This document shows, piece by piece, positions 27,022-37,761 of a DNA stretch of 64,000 nucleotides. The notes below the pieces were generated by a model. The model made no database searches and was not told the origin of the DNA. It was given only the letters and a program-made list of their open reading frames with translations. The translations under genes and the position numbers were made by a program. The stretch is taken from the NCBI RefSeq assembly GCF_000238275.3, contig NZ_AHCF03000003.1:124001-188000 (forward strand), read 5' to 3'. Numbering within the stretch: the stretch's first letter is position 1; each line of letters starts with the position of its first letter. Source of the stretch: Pseudoalteromonas undina (GTDB lineage: Bacteria > Pseudomonadota > Gammaproteobacteria > Enterobacterales > Alteromonadaceae).

Positions 27022-27993
27022 TTAGTGGTCGCGGTCAACCGCTATTCTAGCTAAGCTAATTAACGCTTGCTTGTAACTTGATTCAGCTAAGCAATCTAAA
27101 CAAGCAATTGCTTTCTCTGCTTCTTGCTCTGCTTTTTGCATAGTGAACTCAAGGGCATTGGTATGTTTAAGTGCAGCGAGTATCTCATCTAGATGCTCCA
27201 TACCATTACAGTGCTCAATAGCGTCTCTTATTAACTGTGTTTGATGCTCACTACCGTGTTGCATTGCATATATAAGAGGTAACGTCGGCTTACCTTCAGC
27301 TAAATCATCGCCAATGTTTTTACCAAGTTGGTCGGCATCAGCGTTGTAATCTAAAACATCATCCACTAACTGAAAAGCAGTGCCTAAATGCATACCATAC
27401 AAATTAAGTGCGTTTAATACACTGTCATCTTGCTCAGTAATAATAGCAGCTAGCCCGGTTGCAGCTTCAAATAACTTGGCGGTTTTAGAGTAAATAACCT
27501 GCATATAACTGGCTTCAGTAGTATCTGGGTCATTACAGTTCATTAATTGCAGCACTTCGCCTTCAGCAATAATATTGGTTGCATCGGCTAATACTTGCAT
27601 TATCTGCATTTTACCAAGGCCTACCATTAGCTGAAACGAGCGAGTATAAATAAAGTCTCCCACGAGAACACTGGCGGCATTACCAAACTCGGCATTTGCT
27701 GTGGGTGTGCCACGGCGCAAGTTAGATTCATCTACTACATCGTCATGTAAAAGCGTTGCGGTATGAATAAATTCAATAATTGTTGCTAGCGTAATGTGAT
27801 CTTTACCTTGGTAACCTAGCGCTTTTGCCGCCAAAATAGCCAACATGGGGCGAACACGTTTGCCACCGCTGTTAACAATATACAAACCAAGTTGATTAAC
27901 TAACGCCACATCTGAGCGCATTTGCGCATGTATTAGTTGATTGACGTCATTCATATCGCTTTCGATTAACGCCTGGATAGCTTTTATATCCAT
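27022..27993 (-). CDS. ispB: Octaprenyl diphosphate synthase
   Basis: 323-residue trans-polyprenyl diphosphate synthase that makes the side chain of ubiquinone and menaquinone. The first Asp-rich motif is LLHDDVVDESNLRRG and the second QLVDDVLDYNAD, with GGKRVRPML upstream for isopentenyl diphosphate binding. ATG 27993 behind GGAGATCA is preferred over a TTG 15 bases upstream, and gives exactly the E. coli length. It is divergent from rplU-rpmA, as in E. coli. Confidence 0.96.
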   Translation of the reverse strand: MDIKAIQALIESDMNDVNQLIHAQMRSDVALVNQLGLYIVNSGGKRVRPMLAILAAKALGYQGKDHITLATIIEFIHTATLLHDDVVDESNLRRGTPTANAEFGNAASVLVGDFIYTRSFQLMVGLGKMQIMQVLADATNIIAEGEVLQLMNCNDPDTTEASYMQVIYSKTAKLFEAATGLAAIITEQDDSVLNALNLYGMHLGTAFQLVDDVLDYNADADQLGKNIGDDLAEGKPTLPLIYAMQHGSEHQTQLIRDAIEHCNGMEHLDEILAALKHTNALEFTMQKAEQEAEKAIACLDCLAESSYKQALISLARIAVDRDH

Positions 27994-28325
27994 TGATCTC
28001 CGAGCCAATTTTAATGTGTGAACGGCGCAGATTGTACAACAAAAAACGCATTAGCTCGATATTTTGTGATGATTCCTTAAAAAAACACCCTTAAGTAGGT
28101 TAAATGACCTATTAACTTGGTGAATAAATGATTAAACAGCGCGGTTTAAATTTGAATCATCCTTGACGGTTAATTGAACTGCGTGGGCTTGCTTTGCGAT
28201 TGCTAATTTATTTTCTCTAACCGTTAAAAAGCGCTTGGCAAAGGGGGATTTTAATATAAAATAGGGGAAATATTGAATTGCTCTCAATGCAGCTACTTTT
28301 TATTCATTTAATTACAAAAAGAGGC

Positions 28326-28354
28326 TTGCTAGTTTTTTCGCATTAGCGTAAACT
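28326..28354 (+). promoter_or_regulatory. Promoter of rplU-rpmA
   Basis: -35 TTGCTA (28326-28331), 17-base spacer, -10 TAAACT (28349-28354), giving a leader of about 55 bases before rplU. The rest of the 423-bp ispB-rplU gap holds nothing else I can support. Confidence 0.65.
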
Positions 28355-28416
28355 TCGCGCCCTATTGAAGAATATTTTAGTTGCGTCGATTTGAGGGCGC
28401 ACAGACGGAGTTAATT

Positions 28417-28728
28417 ATGTACGCGGTTTTCCAAAGTGGTGGTAAACAGCACCGTGTGACTGAAGGTCAAACAATTCGTCTTGAGAAATTAGACGTTGAA
28501 ACTGGTGCAGCAGTTGAATTTGATTCAGTACTTTTAGTTGCTGATGGTGAGAAGATCGAGATTGGTGTACCGTTCGTAAACGGTGGTAAAGTAACAGCTG
28601 AGGTTGTTTCACACGGTCGCGGTGAGAAGATTAAGGTTGTTAAATTTAGACGCCGTAAGCATTCTCGTAAGCAAATGGGCCATCGTCAATGGTTCACAGA
28701 AGTTAAAATCACTGGCATTAGCGCTTAA
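28417..28728 (+). CDS. rplU: 50S ribosomal protein L21
   Basis: 103-residue protein, same length as E. coli L21. It starts [14 protein letters not shown] and ends in the rRNA-binding [19 protein letters not shown] region, with ITGISA at the C terminus. ATG 28417 behind GGAG is chosen; the frame extends upstream without a better start. rpmA follows after 16 bp. Confidence 0.98.
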   Translation: MYAVFQSGGKQHRVTEGQTIRLEKLDVETGAAVEFDSVLLVADGEKIEIGVPFVNGGKVTAEVVSHGRGEKIKVVKFRRRKHSRKQMGHRQWFTEVKITGISA

Positions 28729-28744
28729 TTAGAGGTACTTAGAA

Positions 28745-29002
28745 ATGGCACATAAAAAAGCAGCTGGTAGTACTCGTAACGGTCGCGATTCAGAAAGCAA
28801 ACGCCTAGGTGTTAAGCGTTTTGGTGGCGAATCAGTTCTAGCGGGTAGCATCATTGTTCGTCAACGTGGAACTCGTTTTCATGCTGGCGCAAACGTAGGT
28901 ATCGGTAAAGACCACACTATCTTCGCAAAAGCAGATGGTAAAGTTCAGTTTGAACAAAAAGGTCCTTTAAACCGTAAATACGTAACTATCGTAGCTGAGT
29001 AA
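28745..29002 (+). CDS. rpmA: 50S ribosomal protein L27
   Basis: 85-residue protein beginning [19 protein letters not shown], with [12 protein letters not shown] and GKDHTIFA, the standard L27 motifs. The N-terminal tail reaches the peptidyl-transferase centre. It forms an operon with rplU and ends at a strong terminator. Confidence 0.98.
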   Translation: MAHKKAAGSTRNGRDSESKRLGVKRFGGESVLAGSIIVRQRGTRFHAGANVGIGKDHTIFAKADGKVQFEQKGPLNRKYVTIVAE

Positions 29003-29020
29003 TCAGTAAGGTAGTTAAAA

Positions 29021-29045
29021 AACCCCGCCTTTGCGGGGTTTTTTG
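29021..29045 (+). terminator. Terminator after rpmA
   Basis: Stem AACCCCGC/GCGGGGTT (29021-29028 and 29033-29040) followed by TTTTTT. Confidence 0.92.
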
Positions 29046-29062
29046 TTTTAAGCAGCTCTAAA

Positions 29063-29117
29063 TATATACCCAAGTGTTTTTATGCTCAGTGTGCTCTATA
29101 GGCCACTTAGGTATATA
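29063..29117. repeat. 55-bp palindromic element before obgE
   Basis: Inverted ends TATATACCCAAGTG (29063-29076) and CACTTAGGTATATA (29104-29117), 13 of 14 paired. It lies between the rpmA terminator and obgE; its right end runs into TATAAT (29114-29119), which may be the obgE -10. Confidence 0.65.
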
Positions 29118-29150
29118 ATAGAGTTATTAACAAGCCAATCCCTAAAGTGA

Positions 29151-30308
<1,158 letters not shown>

Positions 30309-30330
30309 TGATAATTGTATATGTTTAAAA

Positions 30331-30357
30331 GGAGCTAACGCTCCTTTTTTATTTTTT
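30331..30357 (+). terminator. Terminator after obgE
   Basis: Stem GGAGC/GCTCC (30331-30335 and 30340-30344) with A-run before and T-run after. Confidence 0.75.
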
Positions 30358-30382
30358 AATAATAAAGAATTAGGTGTTTAGT

Positions 30383-30874
30383 GTGATAATTTCAATGATT
30401 GCAGCAATGGCAAACAACCGTGTCATTGGTTTAGATAATAAAATGCCATGGCACTTACCTGGCGATCTTCAGCACTTTAAAAAAGTAACCTCTGGTAAGC
30501 CCGTTATTATGGGGCGTAAAACATTTGAGTCGATAGGTAGGCCGCTGCCTGGGCGTCGCAATATTATTATTACTCGCAACACTAAATATAAAGCAGCGGG
30601 AATTGAAACAGTAACCACGCCTGAGGCTGCACTTGAGCTTGTTAATGATGTTGCAGAGGTGATGATTATTGGCGGTGGAAACATTTACCAGCAGTTCTTA
30701 GGGCAAGCACATCGGTTGTATTTAACCTTTATTGACTTAGATGTAGAAGGGGATACACAGTTTCCTGATTACCAAAATGTTGCAAGTTGGCAAATTGAAG
30801 ATGAAATGTTGATAGCTCCTGATGATAAAAATAAATATAGTTATAAGTTCGTAACTTTGAATAAAATCTCTTAA
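30383..30874 (+). CDS. folA: Dihydrofolate reductase
   Basis: 163-residue enzyme reducing dihydrofolate with NADPH. Motifs: IAAMANNRVIGLDNKMPWHLPGDLQHFK with the catalytic acidic residue in LPGDL, GRKTFESIGRPLPGRRNIIITR, and IIGGGNIYQQF. A GTG start at 30383 gives an N terminus aligned with E. coli DHFR (159 residues) and has AGGTG seven bases upstream. A GTG at 30374 is also in frame. Confidence 0.96.
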   Translation: MIISMIAAMANNRVIGLDNKMPWHLPGDLQHFKKVTSGKPVIMGRKTFESIGRPLPGRRNIIITRNTKYKAAGIETVTTPEAALELVNDVAEVMIIGGGNIYQQFLGQAHRLYLTFIDLDVEGDTQFPDYQNVASWQIEDEMLIAPDDKNKYSYKFVTLNKIS

Positions 30875-30956
30875 CATTATTGCCAAAATCTGAGCGTGTT
30901 GGTACAATATTAAACAGTCGAGTACGAAAAAAGTATTAATATAGGGTGTCCAATCA

Positions 30957-31331
30957 ATGATTAAATTACCGAAGCTAGTTGTAATTGCTGCTATTGCAGC
31001 GGGTTCGTTTGCTTATACTGCGCCTGCAAGCGCTAATGATCAGTTAGCTGTTTCAGTCTGTGAATACATTGCTGGTGATGATAAAAACCGTCTGCGTAGC
31101 AAATTAAAAAGTTCACGTGTGAAAGTTCGTAATATCTATGATGCAGTTTTCTGTAATGGTAATAACTTATTGCGTCACGCTGTTGCAAGTAATGCAGTTG
31201 ATACAGGCGAGTACATTGTTAAAAACTTATCAAAGAGCTCACTTGAAGATGGTGCCGATATTGCTTGGGCTGAGGCAAATCATGCTGGATCACCTTTAAT
31301 CCCTATTATTAAAGACCGCGCAGGCCTTTAA
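30957..31331 (+). CDS. Small secreted DUF3718-family protein
   Basis: 124 residues with a clear signal peptide ending near APASAN. The mature part has two cysteines (SVCEYIAGDDKNRLRSKLK and DAVFCNGNNLLRHAV) in the pattern I recognise as DUF3718, a family found in Alteromonadales and Vibrionales with no known function. The C-terminal part has a loosely ankyrin-like helical feel (HAVASNAVDTGEYIVKNL). It stands alone between folA and a terminator. The family name is from memory. Confidence 0.7.
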   Translation: MIKLPKLVVIAAIAAGSFAYTAPASANDQLAVSVCEYIAGDDKNRLRSKLKSSRVKVRNIYDAVFCNGNNLLRHAVASNAVDTGEYIVKNLSKSSLEDGADIAWAEANHAGSPLIPIIKDRAGL

Positions 31332-31350
31332 ATAAAAGCTTAATTAATAA

Positions 31351-31380
31351 AAAAAACCACGTTTAAACGCGGTTTTTTTA
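31351..31380 (+). terminator. Terminator after the DUF3718 gene
   Basis: Stem AACCACGTTT/AAACGCGGTT (one mismatch, about 31355-31374) with flanking A- and T-runs. Confidence 0.8.
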
Positions 31381-31523
31381 CTTAGATAAATTGTCATTTT
31401 ACACCCTGTTTAACTACCTTTAAGTCTAGTTCCCCCCTGAGTATTTATCCTTATTACTCTTATTACATAAAAATGTCATAAAAACTCAATACTCTATGTG
31501 TATGTCAGTTTTGAGATATATTT

Positions 31524-33464
31524 ATGCGTGTATCATTTTTTACCCGTTTACTAGCCATTTTATTAACGTTAGCAAGTATCCTTTTAGCCGCTACCTTGTT
31601 ATGGGCAAGCCATACATTACTTAAACTTCAGCAACAAGATAGCGCATATAGCCAATTAAAAAATAGCATAATGGTCGAGCTTGCCGATCATTTGGAAAGT
31701 TATTTAGTACAAGGTAATAGCCAATACCTAAAACAATCATCGACCTTGATTGAGCAGCTTAAAGCGCAACAGTTAACGGTGCTGCCTCCTGAATTAGAAA
31801 TTCGTTTAGCTGCACAATTAACTTCATTAAATACAGATATTAATGGTAAATACAGAGCACTTGGAAAACTATCTGGCAATGAAACTGCGCTGTTAGATAA
31901 CGCGCTTAGACAAATGGCCGGCTCAGCCTCTTCACTCATTAATTATGCGCAAAAAGCACCAATGCAAACCAGTAACGCTCTTAATTATTATAAATTAGCG
32001 AGTGATTATTACAGTGAAGTGGTTAATTTATCTTTATCGACTTACCAGTTGATCAATGATTACCAACCTGAGGTAGAGAAAAACCTGCAACAAAGTATAA
32101 AAACCCTAAATTTACTAGCTATAAATATTGAGCAGTTACCGAACTTAGGGGTAATGACTGAGGTTGATGAGTTTGCTTTATTTGTAGATGAGGAACCGGA
32201 AGATTTGGCAGCTGAAATAAAAGCGGAGTTGGTGAGTTGGCCTAAACGTTATTTGCGCGATTTAAGCAGTACTTTATCGCAATCAAAACAACGTGATTCT
32301 GGAACGAATGAGTTACGTGAACAAATTAGTTTAGTATCAAAAACAGTGATTGAGGCAGAGCAAACATTAAAAGCACAGCAAGATAACGTGAAACGACAAG
32401 TGTTTTGGGTGTTTGGAATAGCAATAGGCGGATTAGTAATATTAGCTTTTAGTGTCTATTGGGTACAGCGCAGACAGGTTTTACAGCCTTTACGACAACT
32501 GCGAGATGGGTTTGCATTTTTAATAGAAAGTAATGAGTTAAAAAATATTACAGTGAATAATCCTAAAACAGAGGTAGGAGAAATAGCACAGTATTTTAAC
32601 CAGCTAATTGAGCGCCAGCGTTTAGAAGCGCAAGAAAGAGCGAATATGCTCAATGTAGTCAGTCAGTTTATGCAGCAAATGAGTGAGCATTTACATACTA
32701 TTGGGCAAAAAAGTAATACGAGTTATCAGCAGGTAAATCACAATGAAGAACTGCTTCTTAATATTCAGCAACTTGGTGAGCAGGTTAATCATATTAACGC
32801 TCAGGCTGCTGAAAATGCCCAAAGTACTTATGAGGCAATGCAGCAAAGTGTTGGTTTTGCTAAAAGTATGCTTAATGCCAGTTCTGATACACAGCAACGT
32901 ATTGAGCAGGGGATGCATAGTGTTCAGGAATTACTGAGTGGGGTGCAAGGAGTGAGTAATATTATTACGGTTATACGTACCATCGCTGAGCAAACAAACT
33001 TACTCGCGCTCAACGCTGCGATAGAATCAGCAAGAGCCGGTGAGCAAGGTCGAGGTTTTGCCGTAGTTGCCGATGAGGTAAGGCAATTAGCAATGCAAAC
33101 CCAAGGTTCGTTAAAAGAGATCAATGATCAGTTGGCGCTACTAAGTGAAAACTCTCAAGTGGTTTATAAACAAATCAATGCACTAACTGAGGATGCACAA
33201 TTACAAACCGCAAATGCTCAAGAGCTTAAAGCAAACTCTGAAGGAGTCGCAGGCAATGCGCAGCAGGCTAATAAAGTTGCGATTGATGCAATGGAGCTGG
33301 CTAAACAGCAAAATGAGTTGCTCCAAGGCTTTACTCTATCGATGCATGATATGAAAAGCCAAGTAAGTGAGTCGAGTGAATTAGTTGCTGATATAGGCTC
33401 GCAGTTAGAGTTGCAAATGACATCTATTAAAGAAGGTCTAGGTTTAGATAACAACAGCGATTAA
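31524..33464 (+). CDS. Methyl-accepting chemotaxis protein
   Basis: 646-residue receptor. N-terminal membrane segment (about 10-30), long periplasmic helical sensor region (about 31-290) without a domain I can name, second membrane segment [22 protein letters not shown] (about 293-315), HAMP region [15 protein letters not shown], and a cytoplasmic signalling coiled coil with the hairpin tip [20 protein letters not shown] and [18 protein letters not shown]. No C-terminal CheR-binding pentapeptide is seen (it ends GLDNNSD). The ligand is unknown. Confidence 0.95.
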   Translation: MRVSFFTRLLAILLTLASILLAATLLWASHTLLKLQQQDSAYSQLKNSIMVELADHLESYLVQGNSQYLKQSSTLIEQLKAQQLTVLPPELEIRLAAQLTSLNTDINGKYRALGKLSGNETALLDNALRQMAGSASSLINYAQKAPMQTSNALNYYKLASDYYSEVVNLSLSTYQLINDYQPEVEKNLQQSIKTLNLLAINIEQLPNLGVMTEVDEFALFVDEEPEDLAAEIKAELVSWPKRYLRDLSSTLSQSKQRDSGTNELREQISLVSKTVIEAEQTLKAQQDNVKRQVFWVFGIAIGGLVILAFSVYWVQRRQVLQPLRQLRDGFAFLIESNELKNITVNNPKTEVGEIAQYFNQLIERQRLEAQERANMLNVVSQFMQQMSEHLHTIGQKSNTSYQQVNHNEELLLNIQQLGEQVNHINAQAAENAQSTYEAMQQSVGFAKSMLNASSDTQQRIEQGMHSVQELLSGVQGVSNIITVIRTIAEQTNLLALNAAIESARAGEQGRGFAVVADEVRQLAMQTQGSLKEINDQLALLSENSQVVYKQINALTEDAQLQTANAQELKANSEGVAGNAQQANKVAIDAMELAKQQNELLQGFTLSMHDMKSQVSESSELVADIGSQLELQMTSIKEGLGLDNNSD

Positions 33465-33528
33465 TCGAAGACGAATTAAATATTAATCTGTATGCTAAAA
33501 GACTATGTAATTATCCTAAGGAATTAAT

Positions 33529-34002
33529 ATGATAGAGCAAGGTCAAACAATACCTGCAGTAAGTTTATCTCAGCTTAGTGATGAAGGTATGCAAACGCTC
33601 ACTAATAATGAATTATTCGCAGATAAAAAAGTTGTATTATTTGCAGTGCCGGGTGCTTTTACGCCTACTTGTTCCAATGCTCATTTGCCTGGTTATATCG
33701 CGCTAGCTGATAAATTCAAGGCTAAGGGTATTAACGCTATTTATTGTGTATCGGTAAATGATGCATTTGTTATGAAAGCATGGGGCGAGTCACAAAATGC
33801 AGAACATATAGATATGCTTGCAGACGGCGATGCCAGTTTTACTCGTGCCTTAGAGCTTGAAAAAGATACTGCTGGCTTTGGTGGTTTGCGTTCTAAGCGC
33901 TACGCTATGGTTGTAGATAATGGTGTTGTTAGCGAATTACTTGTAGAACAAGAAAAAGAATTTGTAATAAGTAGTGCTGAAGCCGTTTTAGCCAAGCTAT
34001 AA
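33529..34002 (+). CDS. Peroxiredoxin, Prx5 family
   Basis: 157-residue thiol peroxidase. The peroxidatic Cys is in PGAFTPTCSNAHLPGY (about residue 48), with the PxxxTxxC pattern of Prx5. GINAIYCVSVND contains a second Cys at the usual Prx5 position. No glutaredoxin domain is fused. AAGGAATTAAT lies before the ATG. It is monocistronic, ending in a perfect palindromic terminator. Confidence 0.93.
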   Translation: MIEQGQTIPAVSLSQLSDEGMQTLTNNELFADKKVVLFAVPGAFTPTCSNAHLPGYIALADKFKAKGINAIYCVSVNDAFVMKAWGESQNAEHIDMLADGDASFTRALELEKDTAGFGGLRSKRYAMVVDNGVVSELLVEQEKEFVISSAEAVLAKL

Positions 34003-34025
34003 CTAAGCTGTTTTAGGTATTGAAT

Positions 34026-34057
34026 AAAAGCCGATACATATGTATCGGCTTTTTTTA
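34026..34057. terminator. Bidirectional terminator
   Basis: Perfect 22-bp palindrome AGCCGATACATATGTATCGGCT minus its flanks (34029-34050), with A-run and T-run. It lies between the convergent peroxiredoxin and subtilase genes. Confidence 0.92.
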
Positions 34058-34074
34058 TCTAAGGAGAAAGTAGT

Positions 34075-36207
34075 TTACGGCTGGTATTGACCGCTTAGCG
34101 TTAAACCAGAAAAGGTTTGATACGCATTTACGCTTAGATGCCATGTTCCCGCTTGAGGGTTACTAAATGTACATGTTTCAGCGTTACCATTTTTATAAGG
34201 ACGACAATCATAGCTTGAGCTAGTTGGTTGACTGCCAAATTTTACAAATAAATCTGCATCACCGGTGCCGCCAGACGTTGTTACTGTAAAGCTAGCCATG
34301 CCAGCTGGCACATCTAGCGTGTAATGTTTCCACTGACCTGCATTTGCAGTAACATCAGACACTGTGCCACCACCTGCTTGAGGTGTACCTGAACCACCAC
34401 CGGTTGAACCACCTGTAATGTTACCGACTAAGCTAACACCAGTGTAGGCAGAATAACCATTTAACATTATATGATAAGTACCTGGGGTTGGGTTATCAAT
34501 AGAGCACTCTTCACTGTTACCGCCTTTATAAGGGCGACAGTCGTATGTAGAGGTAGTTGGTTTGCTACCAGCACGTACATACAAGTCAGCATCACCTGTA
34601 CCACCGCTCATAGTGAAAGTAACATTAGTGGCACCGCTTGGGACTGTCATAGTGTAAAAGTCTTGTGCACTTGCTGCACCACTTAATCCCGTTTTCACTT
34701 GTCCATCAACAAGCTCATTATCACCTGATGTTGGCGGTGGTGTGCCACCTGATGCTGCGGCAACAGCGGCTGCAGCATCCACAATACCTGTGCCACAGCT
34801 AGTACATGTTGCAGAGAATGAGCGAGTGGTTGTTTTTAAGATGTTTTCAATTTCATCAGGAGTCGCATTTGGTTTAGCTTGTTTGATCAATGCAGCAACA
34901 CCCGCAACATGAGGTGCAGCCATTGATGTACCTTGCGAAAAACCATAGCTGTCGCTTGATGGTGTTGTTGAACCTGAGTTGTAAGTAGATAAAACACCCT
35001 CAGAATCATTTGCAAAGCTTTGCGCGCCACCTGGGGCTGCTACATCAATATTACTACCATAATTTGAGTAATATGCGCGGCCACCGTTACGGCCAACTGA
35101 TGCAACGTTAACAACACCACTACAGTTACCTGGGTTGTAGTTTGCAGAATTATCGTTATCGTTACCTGCGGCAATAACAACAACAGTACCGTTATTGCGT
35201 GCTGTATTAATAGCATTTTGAGTCGTTGAGCTACATGCACCTGCACCACCTAAGCTCATGTTTATAACATCAGCAGGGTTAGCATTTGCCGATGTACCCG
35301 ACACATTTCCACCTGAAGCCCAAATAATACCATCAGCAATATCAGAGGTTAAACCGCCACATTTACCTAACACACGTACAGGCACTACTTTCGCGTCGTA
35401 AGCAACACCAGCAACACCTTCACCGTTATTAGTTACCGCAGCAACAGTTCCTGCTACGTGAGTACCGTGCCAGCTAGAACCTTGTGCACCGTTGTTACCA
35501 CATTCTCCGGCTGCAACAGCATCCCCTGGATCGCGAGCATCGTTATCACGGCCATTGCCATCATTAGCGACTGATAGATTAGAGATCATATCGTAGCCAG
35601 GTAAAATATTGGCGTTTAAATCAGCGTGCGGACGGTAACCAGTATCAAGAACAGCTACAACCACGCCGCTACCTGTAGCAGTATCCCAGGCTGTTGGTAG
35701 ATTTAGGCCACCGGCTTGCTCATAGTAATGCCATTGGTCGCCATAACGAGGGTCGTTTGGTGTTGCAAATGGTTTTAACATTTGATCGACTTCAATGTAT
35801 TCAACATTGCCTGAATTGACCATTTCTTGCATAAACTGTTGTGCTTCTTCAGCATTAAGCTTTTTGTCGGCACGCATTACGTGATGATCATTCAATGCCA
35901 TTGCGCGGATATATTTAGCTTTAACTTTACCTTTTTTTGAGGTGAAGTTTTTTACAAAGCTTTGCGCTTTTTTATTCATCATTGCAGGCGATGCTTCAGT
36001 TGTTGATACGTTCATCATATCGCTATTATTTTTATATTTGATAATGAACTGAGTTTCAAACCCACCTTGATTTTGCATTTTAGCTGAGGTTTCAGCCATA
36101 GAAGGTGAGATTGCTTGTTCTGGATTTGCCATGCTTGAGCTGGCTGCAAATAGTGTACTTATTGTTAGCGCAACAGCGCATTTTTTAAATGAATCATTAG
36201 AAGTCAT
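34075..36207 (-). CDS. Secreted S8 (subtilisin-like) serine protease with two PPC domains
   Basis: 710-residue preproenzyme. Signal peptide ending near SSSMAN, inhibitor-type propeptide (about 35-130, with FVKNFTSKKGKVKAKYIRAM and VEYIEVDQ), then the subtilase domain with catalytic Asp in VVAVLDTGYRPHADL, His in SSWHGTHVAGTVAA and Ser in GTSMAAPHVAGVAAL. Two C-terminal prepeptidase (PPC) domains follow (about 510-600 and 625-710), each ending in a CRPYK ... C ... GTYH/GTWH pattern. This layout is common in marine secreted proteases. ATG 36207 follows AAGGGTAATT; the frame reads on upstream without support. Confidence 0.95.
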   Translation of the reverse strand: MTSNDSFKKCAVALTISTLFAASSSMANPEQAISPSMAETSAKMQNQGGFETQFIIKYKNNSDMMNVSTTEASPAMMNKKAQSFVKNFTSKKGKVKAKYIRAMALNDHHVMRADKKLNAEEAQQFMQEMVNSGNVEYIEVDQMLKPFATPNDPRYGDQWHYYEQAGGLNLPTAWDTATGSGVVVAVLDTGYRPHADLNANILPGYDMISNLSVANDGNGRDNDARDPGDAVAAGECGNNGAQGSSWHGTHVAGTVAAVTNNGEGVAGVAYDAKVVPVRVLGKCGGLTSDIADGIIWASGGNVSGTSANANPADVINMSLGGAGACSSTTQNAINTARNNGTVVVIAAGNDNDNSANYNPGNCSGVVNVASVGRNGGRAYYSNYGSNIDVAAPGGAQSFANDSEGVLSTYNSGSTTPSSDSYGFSQGTSMAAPHVAGVAALIKQAKPNATPDEIENILKTTTRSFSATCTSCGTGIVDAAAAVAAASGGTPPPTSGDNELVDGQVKTGLSGAASAQDFYTMTVPSGATNVTFTMSGGTGDADLYVRAGSKPTTSTYDCRPYKGGNSEECSIDNPTPGTYHIMLNGYSAYTGVSLVGNITGGSTGGGSGTPQAGGGTVSDVTANAGQWKHYTLDVPAGMASFTVTTSGGTGDADLFVKFGSQPTSSSYDCRPYKNGNAETCTFSNPQAGTWHLSVNAYQTFSGLTLSGQYQP

Positions 36208-36514
36208 AATTACCCTTAGTTTTATTATTATTTGTGGAAAGCCACAAAGCGGGTACAAAGGTAAATGATCTGTTAACTATTTTGAAATATTAAATACGTA
36301 TGTGCCTATTTCATTTAGTTATAACCGTGAATTCAGTAAGCTTTCAGTCGTTTTGTATTTGTTTTTATTATGTTGACGATCCTAATGTATTAGATTTATT
36401 TGGTGCTTTTTATCATTATTTAATCTTTATTGATAAATTAAAAACAATATAACAGCTATCTTGTTGTTACCGAAACTTTGTTATAATTCACCAAAGTTTT
36501 TAAGAGATGACCAA
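36208..36514. other. Divergent intergenic region
   Basis: 307 bp, A+T-rich, between the subtilase and the flavoprotein gene. TATAAT at 36482-36487 with TTGTTG upstream is a plausible promoter for the flavoprotein gene. Nothing else is supportable. Confidence 0.5.
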
Positions 36515-37699
36515 ATGACTCACCTTGATGTGATAGTGATCGGTGCCGGAGCTGCAGGTTTAATGTGTGCAGCGCAAGCAGGATATCGCGGCCGAAGTGT
36601 TACAGTGCTTGATATGGGTAAAAAGCCAGGACGTAAAATTTTAATTAGTGGCGGCGGGCGTTGTAACTTTACTAACGAAAATGCGAGCCCTAATAACTAT
36701 TTATGCACTAATCCCCATTTTGTAAAGTCGTGCTTAAGTCGTTATACCCAGCATGACTTTGTAGAGCTTGTAGACCGACATGGTTTGGCGTATCACCATA
36801 AAACATTGGGACAATTATTCTGTGACAATAGCGCACAAGACATTGTTGATATTTTACTAACAGAGTGTGAGTGGGCGGGTGTTACAATTAAACTACGCAG
36901 CGAAGTGTTAAATGTAGCTAAAACAGCAACAGGTTACAGTGTCACAACTGAGCAAGAAACACTGACCTGTGAGTCGTTAGTTGTCGCATCTGGCGGTTTA
37001 ACTATGCCTAAACTTGGCGCGACGCCAATAGGTTATAAAATTGCAGAGCAATTTGGTTTAAAGGTATTGCCGACGATGGCCGCTCTAGTTCCCTTTACCT
37101 TACATCAGCACGATAAAGAGCGTTTTGAAGGGCTTTCGGGTATTAGTATTTCTTGTGAAGTTGCAAGCGAAGATGGCACTGTATTTAAAGAGAATATTTT
37201 ATTTACTCACCGCGGCTTATCCGGGCCTGCCATATTACAAATAAGCTCATTTTGGCGAGCAGGTCAGGCGGTGACGATCAATTTATTACCTGAACTAGAT
37301 TTAAAGCAACAGCTAGCCGATTGGCGAGAAACGCAAGCGCAAAAATCGTTAAAAAATAGCCTTGCTACTATCTTACCTAAGCGTTTTGTTGAAATACTCT
37401 ATGACAGTAAAGCTATTCCTGATTGCAATATTAACCAGCTAACGCATGGCCAAATAGATGCACTCGCGGATTATATTCATGCTTGGCAAATTAAGCCAAA
37501 TGGTACCGAAGGTTACAGAACCGCAGAAGTGACTTTAGGTGGTGTAGATACCGATGAGCTAAGCTCAAAAACATTTGAGGCTAAAAAAGCCAAAGGTTTA
37601 TACTTTATTGGTGAAGTGACCGATGTAACGGGTTGGCTAGGAGGCTATAATTTCCAATACGCGTGGAGCTGTGGATTTGCCGCTGGGCAATACGCGTAA
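36515..37699 (+). CDS. HI0933-family NAD(P)/FAD-dependent oxidoreductase (YhiN-like)
   Basis: 394-residue flavoprotein. N-terminal dinucleotide motif DVIVIGAGAAGLMCAAQA, then GKKPGRKILISGGGRCNFTN, the signature of the HI0933/YhiN (BaiN) group, LVVASGGLTMPKLGATPIGYKIAEQFG, and the C-terminal FAD motif GLYFIGEVTDVTGWLGGYNFQYAWSCG cut across family positions. Substrate is not established for this group. ATG 36515 follows AAGAGATGACCA and aligns with the family start. Confidence 0.92.
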   Translation: MTHLDVIVIGAGAAGLMCAAQAGYRGRSVTVLDMGKKPGRKILISGGGRCNFTNENASPNNYLCTNPHFVKSCLSRYTQHDFVELVDRHGLAYHHKTLGQLFCDNSAQDIVDILLTECEWAGVTIKLRSEVLNVAKTATGYSVTTEQETLTCESLVVASGGLTMPKLGATPIGYKIAEQFGLKVLPTMAALVPFTLHQHDKERFEGLSGISISCEVASEDGTVFKENILFTHRGLSGPAILQISSFWRAGQAVTINLLPELDLKQQLADWRETQAQKSLKNSLATILPKRFVEILYDSKAIPDCNINQLTHGQIDALADYIHAWQIKPNGTEGYRTAEVTLGGVDTDELSSKTFEAKKAKGLYFIGEVTDVTGWLGGYNFQYAWSCGFAAGQYA

Positions 37700-37727
37700 A
37701 AAGTCGCTCAGCGCGGCTTATTAAACC

Positions 37728-37758
37728 TGCCACTTAAGCTCTTAAGTGGCATTTTTTA
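37728..37758. terminator. Bidirectional terminator
   Basis: Perfect stem TGCCACTTAAG/CTTAAGTGGCA (37728-37738 and 37741-37751) followed by TTTTTT. It lies between convergent genes. Confidence 0.9.
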
Positions 37759-37761
37759 TTT

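Noticed and set aside
28010..28325. Small RNA or riboswitch upstream of rplU
   Set aside because: No stable hairpin-plus-T-run, no conserved aptamer words recognised; only a simple promoter near 28326 is supportable.
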